A stretch of 17,500 nucleotides of DNA, from the NCBI GenBank assembly GCA_012295275.1, contig CM022667.1:1707001-1724500 (forward strand), in the 5' to 3' direction. This DNA is from Chrysomallon squamiferum. Lineage: Eukaryota; Mollusca; Gastropoda; Neomphalida; Peltospiridae. Position numbers and translations under genes: made by a program. Of the stretch, positions 8,941-16,769 are shown piece by piece (the first letter of the stretch is position 1; each line of letters opens with the position of its first letter). The notes beneath the pieces are model-generated. The model was not told where the DNA came from. It searched no databases and saw only the letters and a program-made list of their open reading frames with translations.

Positions 8941-9032
8941 AAAAAAAAAAAAAAAAAAAAAATCCAAAGATCTCTAACAAAGCATTTGTTTTCAAATATT
9001 CATTTAAAAAAAAAAAAATAATAATAATAATA
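8941..9032. repeat. Poly(A) runs with (TAA)n extension
   Basis: 22 A at 8941-8962, and 13 A at 9006-9018 followed directly by ATA units. Growth of TAA units out of a poly(A) run is typical of decaying retroposon tails. Confidence 0.9.
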
Positions 9033-9109
9033 AAAATCTCATAATGATAAATAAATTAAAATAATAATAAGAAGAAGAAAGTGTAAACTGTTTTAAATTT
9101 CTAAGAAAA

Positions 9110-9255
9110 TAGAAGCAGCGCATCATTCTTATCATGTATTTTTACAACCTTTCACCCCTAAAGACGATGATTGGTTCGCCCGATATGGACTAGTTTCCCG
9201 ATAAGGCTGGCGATACCATTTGTTTACAGGATGTACAGGTTAAGGTCAAGAACGC
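9110..9255. other. Complex island with CCAAT, GATA and ERR-type motifs
   Basis: Inverted CCAAT (ATTGG) lies near 9169, three CGATA words at 9181, 9199 and 9211, and TTAAGGTCA at 9240-9248. The last fits the extended half-site TNAAGGTCA used by ERR/SF-1-type nuclear receptors. It is non-repetitive and CpG-containing. No exon pair defines a transcript here. Confidence 0.25.
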
Positions 9256-9620
9256 TACAGTTTGAATTCAAATCATCTTTGATTATGTTATAATACGTTT
9301 TTCTTTTTTCTTCTAAAAAAAAAAAAAAATTCCGATCTTAATGCCTAACTGTCCCGAATAAAGTCTGGAAGACAGTTTCGATGAAAATCGTCATTTTATT
9401 TTAATGTTAAAACGGCCAGTTCTTTTGTTCGTTTTATATCACATTGCCATGTTGCGCAAACATTACCCTCTTTGTTTCTCTGACACTGTATTATTTTAAC
9501 CTCAAGTTAGTTACATGCTACGAAAAAAAAAAAAAAAATAATAATAATAATAACAAAACTCCATTTCCTTTTATTTATTTAGTTTTTATATTTTTACTAC
9601 AATACTCATTTTTTATTCTC
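9256..9620. repeat. AT-rich stretch with two poly(A) runs, no gene seen
   Basis: A-runs lie at 9315-9329 and 9523-9538, the second followed by TAA units to 9553. The rest is unremarkable. Confidence 0.7.
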
Positions 9621-9628
9621 TAAAACAG

Positions 9629-9768
9629 ACGCGAGCGTTGCAGACGACAGCACAGGAAATGTTCACACGCTTTTAGGAAATCCGAAAATTACAATCCTGG
9701 TTGTTTTTTTTATATGACATTTTCAATTGAATATATAGAAGCAATATTAATATTTATAATTTAAAAGA
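9629..9768 (+). other. Weak exon-like open segment
   Basis: An acceptor-like TTTTTTATTCTCTAAAACAG ends at 9628. One frame after it stays open for about 44 codons, beginning RERCRRQHRKCSHAF, before TAA. No poly(A) signal or donor was recognised and the C-terminal part is AT-driven (Ile/Phe). Probably chance. Confidence 0.12.
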
Positions 9769-9787
9769 GACGGGAAAATTTTCTTAC

Positions 9788-9972
9788 CTGGTTTTCGTGG
9801 TGTTTGTCCCTTCCAGTACGAATGCTTACTAAACGCCACTCTTAGTTAGCGCCTTTCCAAAGGATCATGGGAACTGAATAAACAAAGATATTTTTAGACG
9901 TGGAAAATCCCTGTGTTTAGCGCGGTTTTTAACGAATGTCCCGTTATAGGCTTACTAGGAAATTTGGCGGGG
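9788..9972 (-). promoter_or_regulatory. Candidate promoter and noncoding first exon (minus)
   Basis: On the minus strand a consensus donor CCAG|GTAAGA ends an exon at 9788. Behind it lies the most GC-rich DNA of the middle of the window. It contains TTTGGCGGGG (9963-9972) and TTTAGCGCGG (9916-9925), both E2F-like on the plus strand. On minus, CAGTTCCCATGATCC (9876-9862) resembles the TTCCCATGATCC core of ZNF143/Staf SBS motifs found in many metazoan housekeeping promoters. The only upstream ATG on minus, inside the SBS word, opens a seven-residue frame, so the exon would be noncoding. It could splice to the start-codon exon at 557. Confidence 0.35.
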
Positions 9973-10500
9973 GTTTTACAGTTTCTGAAGAAAAATCTAA
10001 AATACATCTAAATAGTTTAATGTAATAAATATAAAATTTATAATTCATTAGTGATAACATACATACGTACGCACATACATGCATACCTACATACACAGAT
10101 CATTATATACTGTATGAAGCATACAAATATATATAAACACCGACATATTTGCATACATATCGTTATATATTTTATTTAAGTATATATAAATACGGTATTC
10201 ACGCTGAAATACACATCCACACACATCAGTAATCTGTCACACACATATTCTCTGTCAAGCGTTTAAAAAAAAAACACAGTTACATACTAATGCACATGCT
10301 TTCACACTTAGAAACAAAAGCACACACAAACACACCACAAACTTTTAAGAGTGAAAACGCTGAAATATAAACATACACAAAACACGCAAAGGCGCAAAAA
10401 AAAATACACACACAGCTTGCAAAATACAGACTAGTTTTAAACAAATACAAATTCGAATTAATTTAAAAATACTGGTCATTCATAGATAGTGATATCTCTG
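9973..10500. other. AT-rich spacer with ATAC/CACA words, no gene seen
   Basis: Scattered ATAC, TACG and CACA motifs (10059-10095, 10200-10420) without long perfect arrays. No splice pair or long frame. Confidence 0.55.
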
Positions 10501-10640
10501 CTGATTACAAGCCACGTGACACAAGGATCAAGTTTACACGACACAAAAAGGAAACCGAGTCCACACCTTCGAGATTCAATTCAAACATAAATGTAGTTTT
10601 GCCAGCACGTTAGAAAACGCGGTAATTACAGCCATAGCAT
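10501..10640. other. Complex island with E-box CCACGTGAC
   Basis: GCCACGTGAC at 10511-10520 contains the CACGTG E-box. The surrounding 140 bases are non-repetitive and CpG-containing. No transcript can be outlined. Confidence 0.25.
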
Positions 10641-10696
10641 TATTATTCTTCAAAATTTGGTTAAAACGAGGAAGGCCGACATTCTGATATATCTAT

Positions 10697-10862
<166 letters not shown>

Positions 10863-10929
10863 TTTTTCCATGTGAAATGTTTGTGTGAGTTATATATTAT
10901 AATAAATGATATATATATATATTTTTGGT

Positions 10930-11110
10930 TTACTTTGAAGATTTATTCGGTTGGCAGAGTTAGGTGCGGGGAAAAAGGGAATACATATGTCTGAACAGCT
11001 GAACTTCAGTAGTCTATAAACAAACATTTTTACGTCGACTGTAATAGGTGCGGGAAACGTGGTCATCAGCGTCCGATTTTAGCCACCATTTGTGTGGGTT
11101 TTATATCACT
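10930..11110. other. Complex island with duplicated TAGGTGCGGG word
   Basis: TAGGTGCGGGGAAA lies at 10961-10974 and TAGGTGCGGGAAAC at 11045-11058. The second contains GCGGGAAA, an E2F-type core in reverse orientation (TTTCCCGC). The rest is unique. Confidence 0.3.
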
Positions 11111-11264
11111 GCTACACAACAGCTACTACCTACTACTGCTACTGCTGCTTGTTATTACTTGTAATGATTTCTCCGTATTAATAATGAATTAATTATTGTT
11201 ATTAACAAGAGTTCTCATAGGATTAGTTGTAGTATTAGCGCTGATCTGGTGGTAGTCTAACAGT

Positions 11265-11313
11265 AAAATTACCTTACGTTGTTTATTTTCCTTATTTTTC
11301 TTCAACTTCTTCC

Positions 11314-11388
<75 letters not shown>

Positions 11389-11517
11389 CAGCAGCAGCAG
11401 TAGTAGTAGTAGTAGCAGCAGCAGCAGCAGCAGTAGTAATGGTAGCCTGTTATTAAAATTACTATACGTTATTTATTTTTCTTATTTTCTTTTTCTTCCT
11501 CTGCCTGTTATTATTAA

Positions 11518-11567
<50 letters not shown>

Positions 11568-11640
11568 CTGGTATTTACAATATTATTTTGTTGTCCGATA
11601 TGGAAATTCTGCAGCTGTCGGATGTAAGAAAGGTCAAGGT
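11265..11640. repeat. 190-bp imperfect tandem duplication carrying ATT and AGT arrays
   Basis: An anchor of about 55 bases beginning AAAATTAC and ending CTGTTATTATT starts at 11265 and again at 11455. Each copy is followed by an (ATT)n array (11316-11347 and about 11507-11568). The first copy also carries the long AGT/AGC array. The plus-strand 131-codon frame across it is Ile and Ser runs and is not a gene. Confidence 0.8.
11347..11438. repeat. (AGT)n with AGC blocks
   Basis: About 30 triplets in which AGT and AGC occur in blocks. This means the T/C variants arose once and then spread by slippage. A serine-run frame results. Confidence 0.97.
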
Positions 11641-11760
11641 TGATGATTCACGGAAAAATACGATGTCTCGTTAACCGAATGTGGGAGGGTTGATCGAGCG
11701 GTAACTGTGTCAGTTGAAATCGTAATATTAAACACTTTGTCAGAACGACACAACAAACGA

Positions 11761-11789
11761 AATAGAACTGAAGGGATGCGTGGCAGGGA

Positions 11790-11835
<46 letters not shown>

Positions 11836-11853
11836 GTAGTAGTAGTAGTAGTA

Positions 11854-11895
<42 letters not shown>

Positions 11896-11942
11896 ATAGT
11901 AATAACAACAACAATAGAACAGAAGGAACACGTGGGAGGGAA

Positions 11943-11997
<55 letters not shown>

Positions 11998-11998
11998 T
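11761..11998. repeat. 152-bp tandem duplication carrying AAT and AGT arrays
   Basis: A 30-base anchor beginning AATAGAAC and ending in GGGAA starts at 11761 and again at 11913. Each copy runs directly into (AAT)n (11790-11834 and 11942-11998). The first copy also carries (AGT)n (11834-11900). Open frames on both strands (poly-Ile/Val plus, poly-Leu or poly-Tyr minus) are triplet artefacts. Confidence 0.85.
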
Positions 11999-12090
11999 TT
12001 AGCCTACGGTTATAATCTGCGTGTGTGCGTTTACATGTGTGTGTTTGTGTATACTGGCGTAGGTATGAATATATAGTTAAATAGTAAAAA

Positions 12091-12336
12091 TATAATAATA
12101 ATAAGAAATAATAATAGTAGTAGTAGTAATAATAACAGTAGTAGCAGTAAAAGTAGTAGTAGTAGTAGTAGTAGTAGCTGTAGTAATAGCTGTAGTAATA
12201 AAAGTAGTAGTAATAGTAGTAGTAGTAATAGTAGTACTAATAGTAGTAGTAATAATCACAGTAGTAGCAGTAAAAGTAGTAGTAGTAGTAGTAGGAATGA
12301 TAGTAGTAGTAGTTGTTGTAGAAGTAGTAGTAATAA

Positions 12337-12380
<44 letters not shown>

Positions 12381-12397
12381 ATAACAATAACAATAAT
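12091..12397. repeat. Degenerate (AGT)n/(AAT)n field with internal 123-bp duplication
   Basis: AGT triplets are interspersed with AAT, AAAAGT and AGC. The word ACAGTAGTAGCAGTAAAAG occurs at 12135 and again at 12258. A clean AGT run lies at about 12337-12380. The minus Thr-rich frame of 116 codons is spurious. Confidence 0.9.
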
Positions 12398-12427
12398 AAT
12401 CGCCAAACATTTGGTTCTACATGACAT

Positions 12428-12453
12428 ATTATTATTATTATTATTATTATTAT
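12428..12453. repeat. (ATT)n microsatellite
   Basis: About nine units, in the opposite orientation to the AAT arrays at 11790 and 11942. Confidence 0.96.
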
Positions 12454-12494
12454 GTTATCCTCAACTAAAAACGAAACTATCGAGCAATTAGATT

Positions 12495-12561
12495 CCAATA
12501 AGAGGTCAAAGGTTACTCTAATTATGACGTCATAATTCCGTGACGTTTAGATTGCGCGCAA
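12495..12561 (+). promoter_or_regulatory. Candidate promoter: CCAAT, DR1, CRE, GC palindrome
   Basis: In 67 bases there are CCAAT (12495-12499), the direct repeat AGGTCA-A-AGGTTA (12503-12515, DR1, the arrangement used by RXR/HNF4-type receptors), the perfect CRE TGACGTCA (12525-12532), a second TGACGT (12541-12546) and the palindrome TTGCGCGCAA (12552-12561). The density is far above the surrounding repeats. It lies directly upstream of the donor at 12645, which gives it a plus-strand direction. Confidence 0.45.
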
Positions 12562-12564
12562 CAC

Positions 12565-12645
12565 AGTAGAGTGTATTGCGAGATTTTCGGAATACTGTTT
12601 ATATTAATTTACTGGAGGTTCCGTTTTCCTGATTAATTTGTAAAG
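12565..12645 (+). other. Candidate noncoding first exon (plus)
   Basis: Downstream of the CRE cluster, non-repetitive sequence ends at a consensus donor AAAG|GTAAGA (exon end 12645). No ATG with a useful frame is present, so it would be a 5' UTR exon. The start site is inferred from promoter position only. The rest of the gene would lie to the right, probably beyond the window. Confidence 0.35.
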
Positions 12646-12649
12646 GTAA

Positions 12650-13020
12650 GAATATATCTTTTAAATCCCATTAATCTGTAATTTTACTAGTTTTAATCGT
12701 TTTAACTGCTTAGAGTAACAACTTCTGAACAAAAGAAAAAAAAAAAAAGAAAAAAAAAAGAAGAATACTCAAAACTGTAATTACTTCTTTTAAACATTAA
12801 ATCTTACTGACTGAAAATTTCCACTAATTAATTTAATACTGTTAAATGATAAAATAACATAATGAAACCAAAGATACAGTAAATTTATTCTAGTGTTTAT
12901 GTAATAACACATAAAGCTCATAATGCTATTTGGTGATATTAAAAATGTTTAGTAAGATTTATTGCAGCAGTATAAACTGTATTAAAAAGCATATATATAA
13001 AGTATAACAACAAAAACAAC
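12650..13020. other. AT-rich sequence, intron-like, no gene seen
   Basis: Unique AT-rich DNA with an interrupted poly(A) run at 12736-12761. It would be the start of intron 1 if the 12645 donor is used. Confidence 0.5.
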
Positions 13021-13030
13021 AACAATAAAA

Positions 13031-13068
13031 ATGACGACGACGATGATGATGATGATGATGGTGGTGGT
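13031..13068. repeat. (GAC)n-(GAT)n-(GGT)n tract
   Basis: Short GAC, then GAT, then GGT blocks, each differing from its neighbour by one base. Confidence 0.93.
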
Positions 13069-13164
13069 TTTGATTATTAACAGTAATACAAAATTAATAA
13101 AATACAGAGAGAGATCTAAGTATACGAATGAAAGAACGAATGAATGAAGGATTGAATGGATGAA

Positions 13165-13337
13165 TTAATAAATATAATATAATGTAATATAATATAATAT
13201 AATATAATATCATACAATATAATATAATATTATAAAAAAAATAAAATAAAATAAAATAAACGAACGAACGAACGAACGAACGAACGAACGAACAAACGAA
13301 CAAACGAACAAACGAACAAACAAATAAACAAATATAC
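13165..13337. repeat. (AATAT)n, (AAAAT)n, (CGAA)n, (CAAACGAA)n graded array
   Basis: AATAT pentamers run to about 13230 and AAAAT to 13260. Eight perfect CGAA units fill 13261-13292. Strictly alternating CAAA/CGAA follows to 13320, then CAAA/TAAA. Confidence 0.96.
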
Positions 13338-13361
13338 CACTGATACTGTAATATACCGTAC

Positions 13362-13480
13362 CTGTTCCGCACATCCATCCATCTCTCATCTGAAAAAAAA
13401 AAATGCCCAGTTCGAAAACACTCCACAAAGATCTGAAAACCTTTTTCTCCTGCAGCAAGCTTAGCGCCACGAAAATTCAT
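13362..13480 (-). CDS. Weak candidate exon (minus), function unknown
   Basis: An ATG at 13480 opens a frame beginning MNFRGAKLAAGEKGFQIFVE. It stays open to a donor AACAG|GTACGG with exon end 13362 (39 codons plus two bases). Upstream of 13390 a T-run ending TTTTCAG is an acceptor-like sequence, so an alternative is a 28-base exon. The protein-like start argues for coding. The HFFF segment from the T-run and the GGATGGATG repeat argue against it. Beyond the donor the frame enters the CGAA/AATAT repeats. Confidence 0.2.
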
Positions 13481-13536
13481 AAATTTATAAACTTAACCAT
13501 TACGCATTCGCAGATAAGAATTTACAATCAACTGAT

Positions 13537-13540
<4 letters not shown>

Positions 13541-13567
<27 letters not shown>
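13541..13567. repeat. Poly(T) run
   Basis: About 26 T on plus, equal to a poly(A) on minus at the end of the complex segment at 13568-13830. Confidence 0.95.
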
Positions 13568-13570
<3 letters not shown>

Positions 13571-13830
13571 CAGGGTATCTACTTACTATTGAAATATAAC
13601 CAACCTACCCAGTCGTGGGTGTTTGCTTAATTTGCCCCCATTGTCTTTTAGCCGGCAGTCACGGCTTTGTGGCGAGTCTGTTAGGCGGATGCTGTTTGAC
13701 ATTAATTTTTATAAAACGATTCTTTTTGCTGTATGCACGGTTAATGTGTGTAGTAATCGCACGTCTGACATTTTGTTGATCATGTTGTGAAAAGGATAAA
13801 GGGTTAAAAAGTCACTCCGTCGAAATTTAT
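13568..13830 (-). mobile_element. Possible retroposed segment ending in poly(A) on the minus strand
   Basis: About 260 bases of complex, GC-richer DNA abut the poly(T) run. Read on minus, the segment ends in a clean poly(A) of about 26. That is the form of a SINE or processed transcript copy. No tRNA-like A/B box was found and no target-site duplication could be paired with the sequence beyond the tail, so a SINE family cannot be named. Confidence 0.25.
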
Positions 13831-13959
13831 CTCTTTTGAATCTGTTTATTTTTTTTAATAAACCATCTCTTCCAAAAAAAGCCGACGCCTTATGCTGTCA
13901 TAGTCACAGCCAGAGACACCTTCCATTTAAATCTGTTTTAATAACCGTCTCCTCTATCT

Positions 13960-14234
13960 CAGCACATCACATCCATATCAAACCAACATCGACTGTCACC
14001 ACTGTAACAGCAGGTGAACCTTTTCAAAGACATCACACCACATTCAATAAAATCCACGTCACAAATGACTCCTTTGACCATTGCAGCCAAAATCTCCTGC
14101 TACAAACCAACATATTTTATTATCGCAACCACATCAACCGAAGTTTTCTACGATGACCATCAAATCAGTAAAGCGCCTGCATTTCTAATCACATCAGCCA
14201 ACATATTATACCCACCAGGAGCACATCATTCGTT
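13960..14234. repeat. Diverged upstream part of the 31-bp minisatellite
   Basis: CAT, ATCACA and CAACC words recur irregularly, with recognisable but poorly phased copies, before the clean array. Two overlapping plus frames here (106 and 78 codons) have Thr/His-rich composition from these words. Confidence 0.4.
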
Positions 14235-14850
14235 ACATTATTCATCATAGCAACCATAATAACTACTACATTTCACCAGCACAACTAAAGTAACGAACAC
14301 ATAACAGCTTCTCAGCAAAAGTAACAAAGACATTTCACCATCACAACAGAAATAACGAATACATTTCAACATCACAACCAAAGGAACGAACACAAAACAA
14401 CATGACAACAAAAGTAACTAACATATTTCACCATCACAACAAAAGTAACGAACACATTTTACCAAGACAACAAAAGTACGAACACATAACATCATAACAA
14501 AAATAGCCAACACATTTCACCATCACAACAAAAGTAACCAAAACATTTCACCATCACAACCAAAGTAACAAACACATTTCACCATCACAACAAAAGTAAC
14601 GAACACATTTCACCATCACAACAAAAATAACGAACACATTTCAACATCACAACCAAAGTAACGAACACATTTCGACATCACAACCAAAGTAACCAACACA
14701 TTTCAACATCACAACCAAAATAACGAATACATTTCAACATCATATTCACCAGCAACCAACATAGTTCACAGTGACAATCACAGCAGTCAAAACAATTCAC
14801 CATTACAACCAAGCAACTAGTACATTTCACCATAGCAACAGCCTCCATGA
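14235..14850. repeat. 31-bp minisatellite, about 20 copies
   Basis: The unit reads approximately CATTTCACCATCACA then ACAAAAGTAACGAACA. The CATTTCA phase mark falls at 14269, 14300, 14331, 14362, 14393, 14424, 14455, 14485, 14513, 14544, 14575, 14606, 14637, 14668, 14699 and 14730. Spacing is 31 except for two indel-bearing copies (30 and 28). Looser copies follow at 14760, 14793 and 14823. The plus strand is strongly G-poor and A/C-rich. Since 31 is not a multiple of three, it cannot encode a repeated peptide. Confidence 0.95.
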
Positions 14851-14883
14851 CGATCAGACCAGTTTACGGCAAAATCATATTCA

Positions 14884-14903
14884 TCTTTATTTATTTATTT
14901 ATT
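14884..14903. repeat. (TTTA)n short array
   Basis: About five TTTA units. Confidence 0.9.
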
Positions 14904-14948
14904 TTATAATTTTCTATTTTTCTATAATTAAATATACATATAATTATG

Positions 14949-14950
<2 letters not shown>

Positions 14951-14984
<34 letters not shown>
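14951..14984. repeat. (GT)17 microsatellite
   Basis: Perfect alternating purine-pyrimidine repeat with Z-DNA potential. A Cys/Val repeat frame across it is spurious. Confidence 0.98.
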
Positions 14985-14987
<3 letters not shown>

Positions 14988-15146
14988 CAAACAGTGGAGT
15001 ATTTCTACAAACAGAGTTTTACTTTTTACTCATACCTATATTTATCCTCACCCAGTCATCATAGTGCGTAATGAGAATTCCCATTTCTATCGTAAACTAC
15101 ATTTTCTATTTCCTCGTTTTAGTAGACATTTCATCATTTCTCGTTC

Positions 15147-15269
15147 TAATAATAATAATGATGATGATGATGATGATGATAATGATAATGATAACAATAA
15201 CAAGAAGAAGAAGAAGAAGAAGAAGAAGAAGAAGAAGAAGAAGAAGAAGAATAATAATAATAATAATAA
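15147..15269. repeat. (AAT)-(GAT)-(AAG)-(AAT) compound microsatellite
   Basis: AAT 15147-15159, GAT to 15181, mixed AAT/AAC to 15201, AAG 15202-15250 (about 16 units), AAT to 15269. Lys, Arg or Phe run frames result on both strands. Confidence 0.97.
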
Positions 15270-15274
15270 AAGGA

Positions 15275-15520
15275 AATAAAAAGTCATGTACGACACCAGT
15301 TCGGGATCCAGCTGTAGTTTATAAATAACTTTCATTGTATCGTTAATCAAACAGTTTCGTATTTTCTAAATTTAAAACAACCGTATTTAGTCACTGGCTA
15401 ACCGTGTTTTGTAACTTAATATACATCCAAAAACAGTAATTTATACTAAACGTATTGTTTTGTTTCACAAAAAGGTTCATTCTAGTTTCTGTAGTGTGAG
15501 GAAAATAACGATAAATAGGT
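15275..15520. other. Unique AT-rich spacer, no gene seen
   Basis: Contains GGATCCAGCTG (E-box CAGCTG near 15309) and TTTATAAATA near 15318. No splice pair or frame supports a gene. Confidence 0.5.
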
Positions 15521-15524
15521 GGAG

Positions 15525-15690
15525 AAATAAAAAAAATAAATGATTTAAAAAAAAAATAAAAAATAACTATAAATAAATAACTATAAATAAATAAATAAAA
15601 TCAATCGATAAATGAATTTAAAAAAAAAATTTAAAAATTAAATAACAAATATATATAAAAGAAAGAAAGAAAGAAAGCGAAAAAAAAAAA
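15525..15690. repeat. A-rich AAAT/AACT/GAAA low-complexity tract
   Basis: AAATAACTAT repeats near 15563-15590, A-runs, and four clean GAAA units at 15661-15677. Confidence 0.85.
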
Positions 15691-15752
15691 TCATCAAACA
15701 CCACCAAACAAGAACTCCCTAATCACTAACACAAACATAAAGAAAGAAGTAA

Positions 15753-15756
<4 letters not shown>

Positions 15757-15803
<47 letters not shown>

Positions 15804-15851
15804 AATATGCTTTATATATATATATATATATATATAAAACAAATATGCTTT
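15757..15851. repeat. (TA)n arrays in a 38-bp tandem duplication
   Basis: TATATAAAACAAATATGCTT occurs at 15793 and again at 15831, each preceded by a (TA)n run. The duplication therefore copied repeat plus flank. Confidence 0.93.
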
Positions 15852-15854
15852 GAT

Positions 15855-16725
15855 GTAGTACTAATGGTAGTAGTAATGGTAGTGTTAGTGGTAATAGTAC
15901 TAGTAATAGTTGTCGTAGCATCAGCAGAAGTTATTGTAGCTGTTGTAGTGGTATTTTTAATGTAGTAGTAGTAGTAGTAGTATAGTAAAACTAGGTATGG
16001 ACTTGTAGTAAAAGTAACTATAGTTGTTGTAGTTACGTAAAAAACTGTAGTAATTCAAATAATGATACTAGATGACTAGTTGAAGTAGTACTAACTGAAT
16101 ATTAGTACTAGTAGCAGTTATAGTATTATTTACCAGTAGTCGCAGTGCAGTTACTAGTGCTACAACAACAATAGAAATAGTAATTATAGTAGTATAAAGA
16201 CATAGTAGTATTAGTTATACTAAACATTTCTTGTAGAAAGATATTAATATTAGCGGTAGTATAAGCAGTGGAAGTAGTAGTAGTATAGTAGTAGCGGTAG
16301 TAGTATTAGTAAAAGTACTGGTAGTAGTAAATGTATAAATATCAACAGTGGGGATAGCGACAGGCGTAATACTAAAAATCATACTAGTAACAGTTGTAGT
16401 AGTAGTTAATAGTAGTAGTAGTAGTGGTAATAGTGTAAGTATAGTAATGGTAGTAGTTGTAGAACTACTTCTAATAGTGGTATTAGTAATTGCAGTAGTT
16501 GTTATAGCAGTAATTGTAGTAACGGTAGTGGTAATTGTAATACTACTGGTTGTTTATGATGGTAATGGTAGTGGTAATGGTAGTGGTAGCAGTAATAGTG
16601 GTGGTCGTATTAGCCGTCGTGGTTGCAGCAGTAATATTAATAGCAGTATTAGTAAGGTCGGGTTCAAAAGTGGTAGTAATAGTAGTAGTAGTAGTAGAGA
16701 CAGTAGTATCATACGTGTCGTGCAG
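15855..16725. repeat. Degenerate AGT/GTA-rich field of about 870 bp
   Basis: Triplets AGT, AAT, GGT and ACT remain mostly in phase for nearly 900 bases, with short clean runs at 15964-15980, 16273-16310, 16407-16425 and 16676-16695. It looks like an old, mutated AGT array. The 166-codon plus frame 16348-16848 lies mostly inside it and is Val/Ser/Ile/Gly-rich for that reason. Confidence 0.8.
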
Positions 16726-16769
16726 GTAGGTAAACATAGTAACAGTTACACTGCTAACAATAAAGAACT

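Noticed and set aside
11279-12498. Several long Ile, Ser, Leu, Tyr, Val and Thr run frames on both strands
   Set aside because: Translations of (ATT)n, (AGT)n and (AAT)n arrays; triplet repeats without stops are open by construction.
13836-14250. Thr/His/Ser-rich frames of 106 and 78 codons
   Set aside because: Composition follows the A/C-rich words of the diverged 31-bp minisatellite; no structure or signal is visible.
14235-14850. CRISPR array (regular 31-bp period)
   Set aside because: Units are contiguous tandem copies with no unique spacers, there are no cas genes and the DNA is eukaryotic.
15087-15350. Lys/Arg-run frames on plus and Phe/Leu-run frame on minus, resembling a nuclear localisation or membrane segment
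   Set aside because: Produced by the (AAG)n and (AAT)n arrays.
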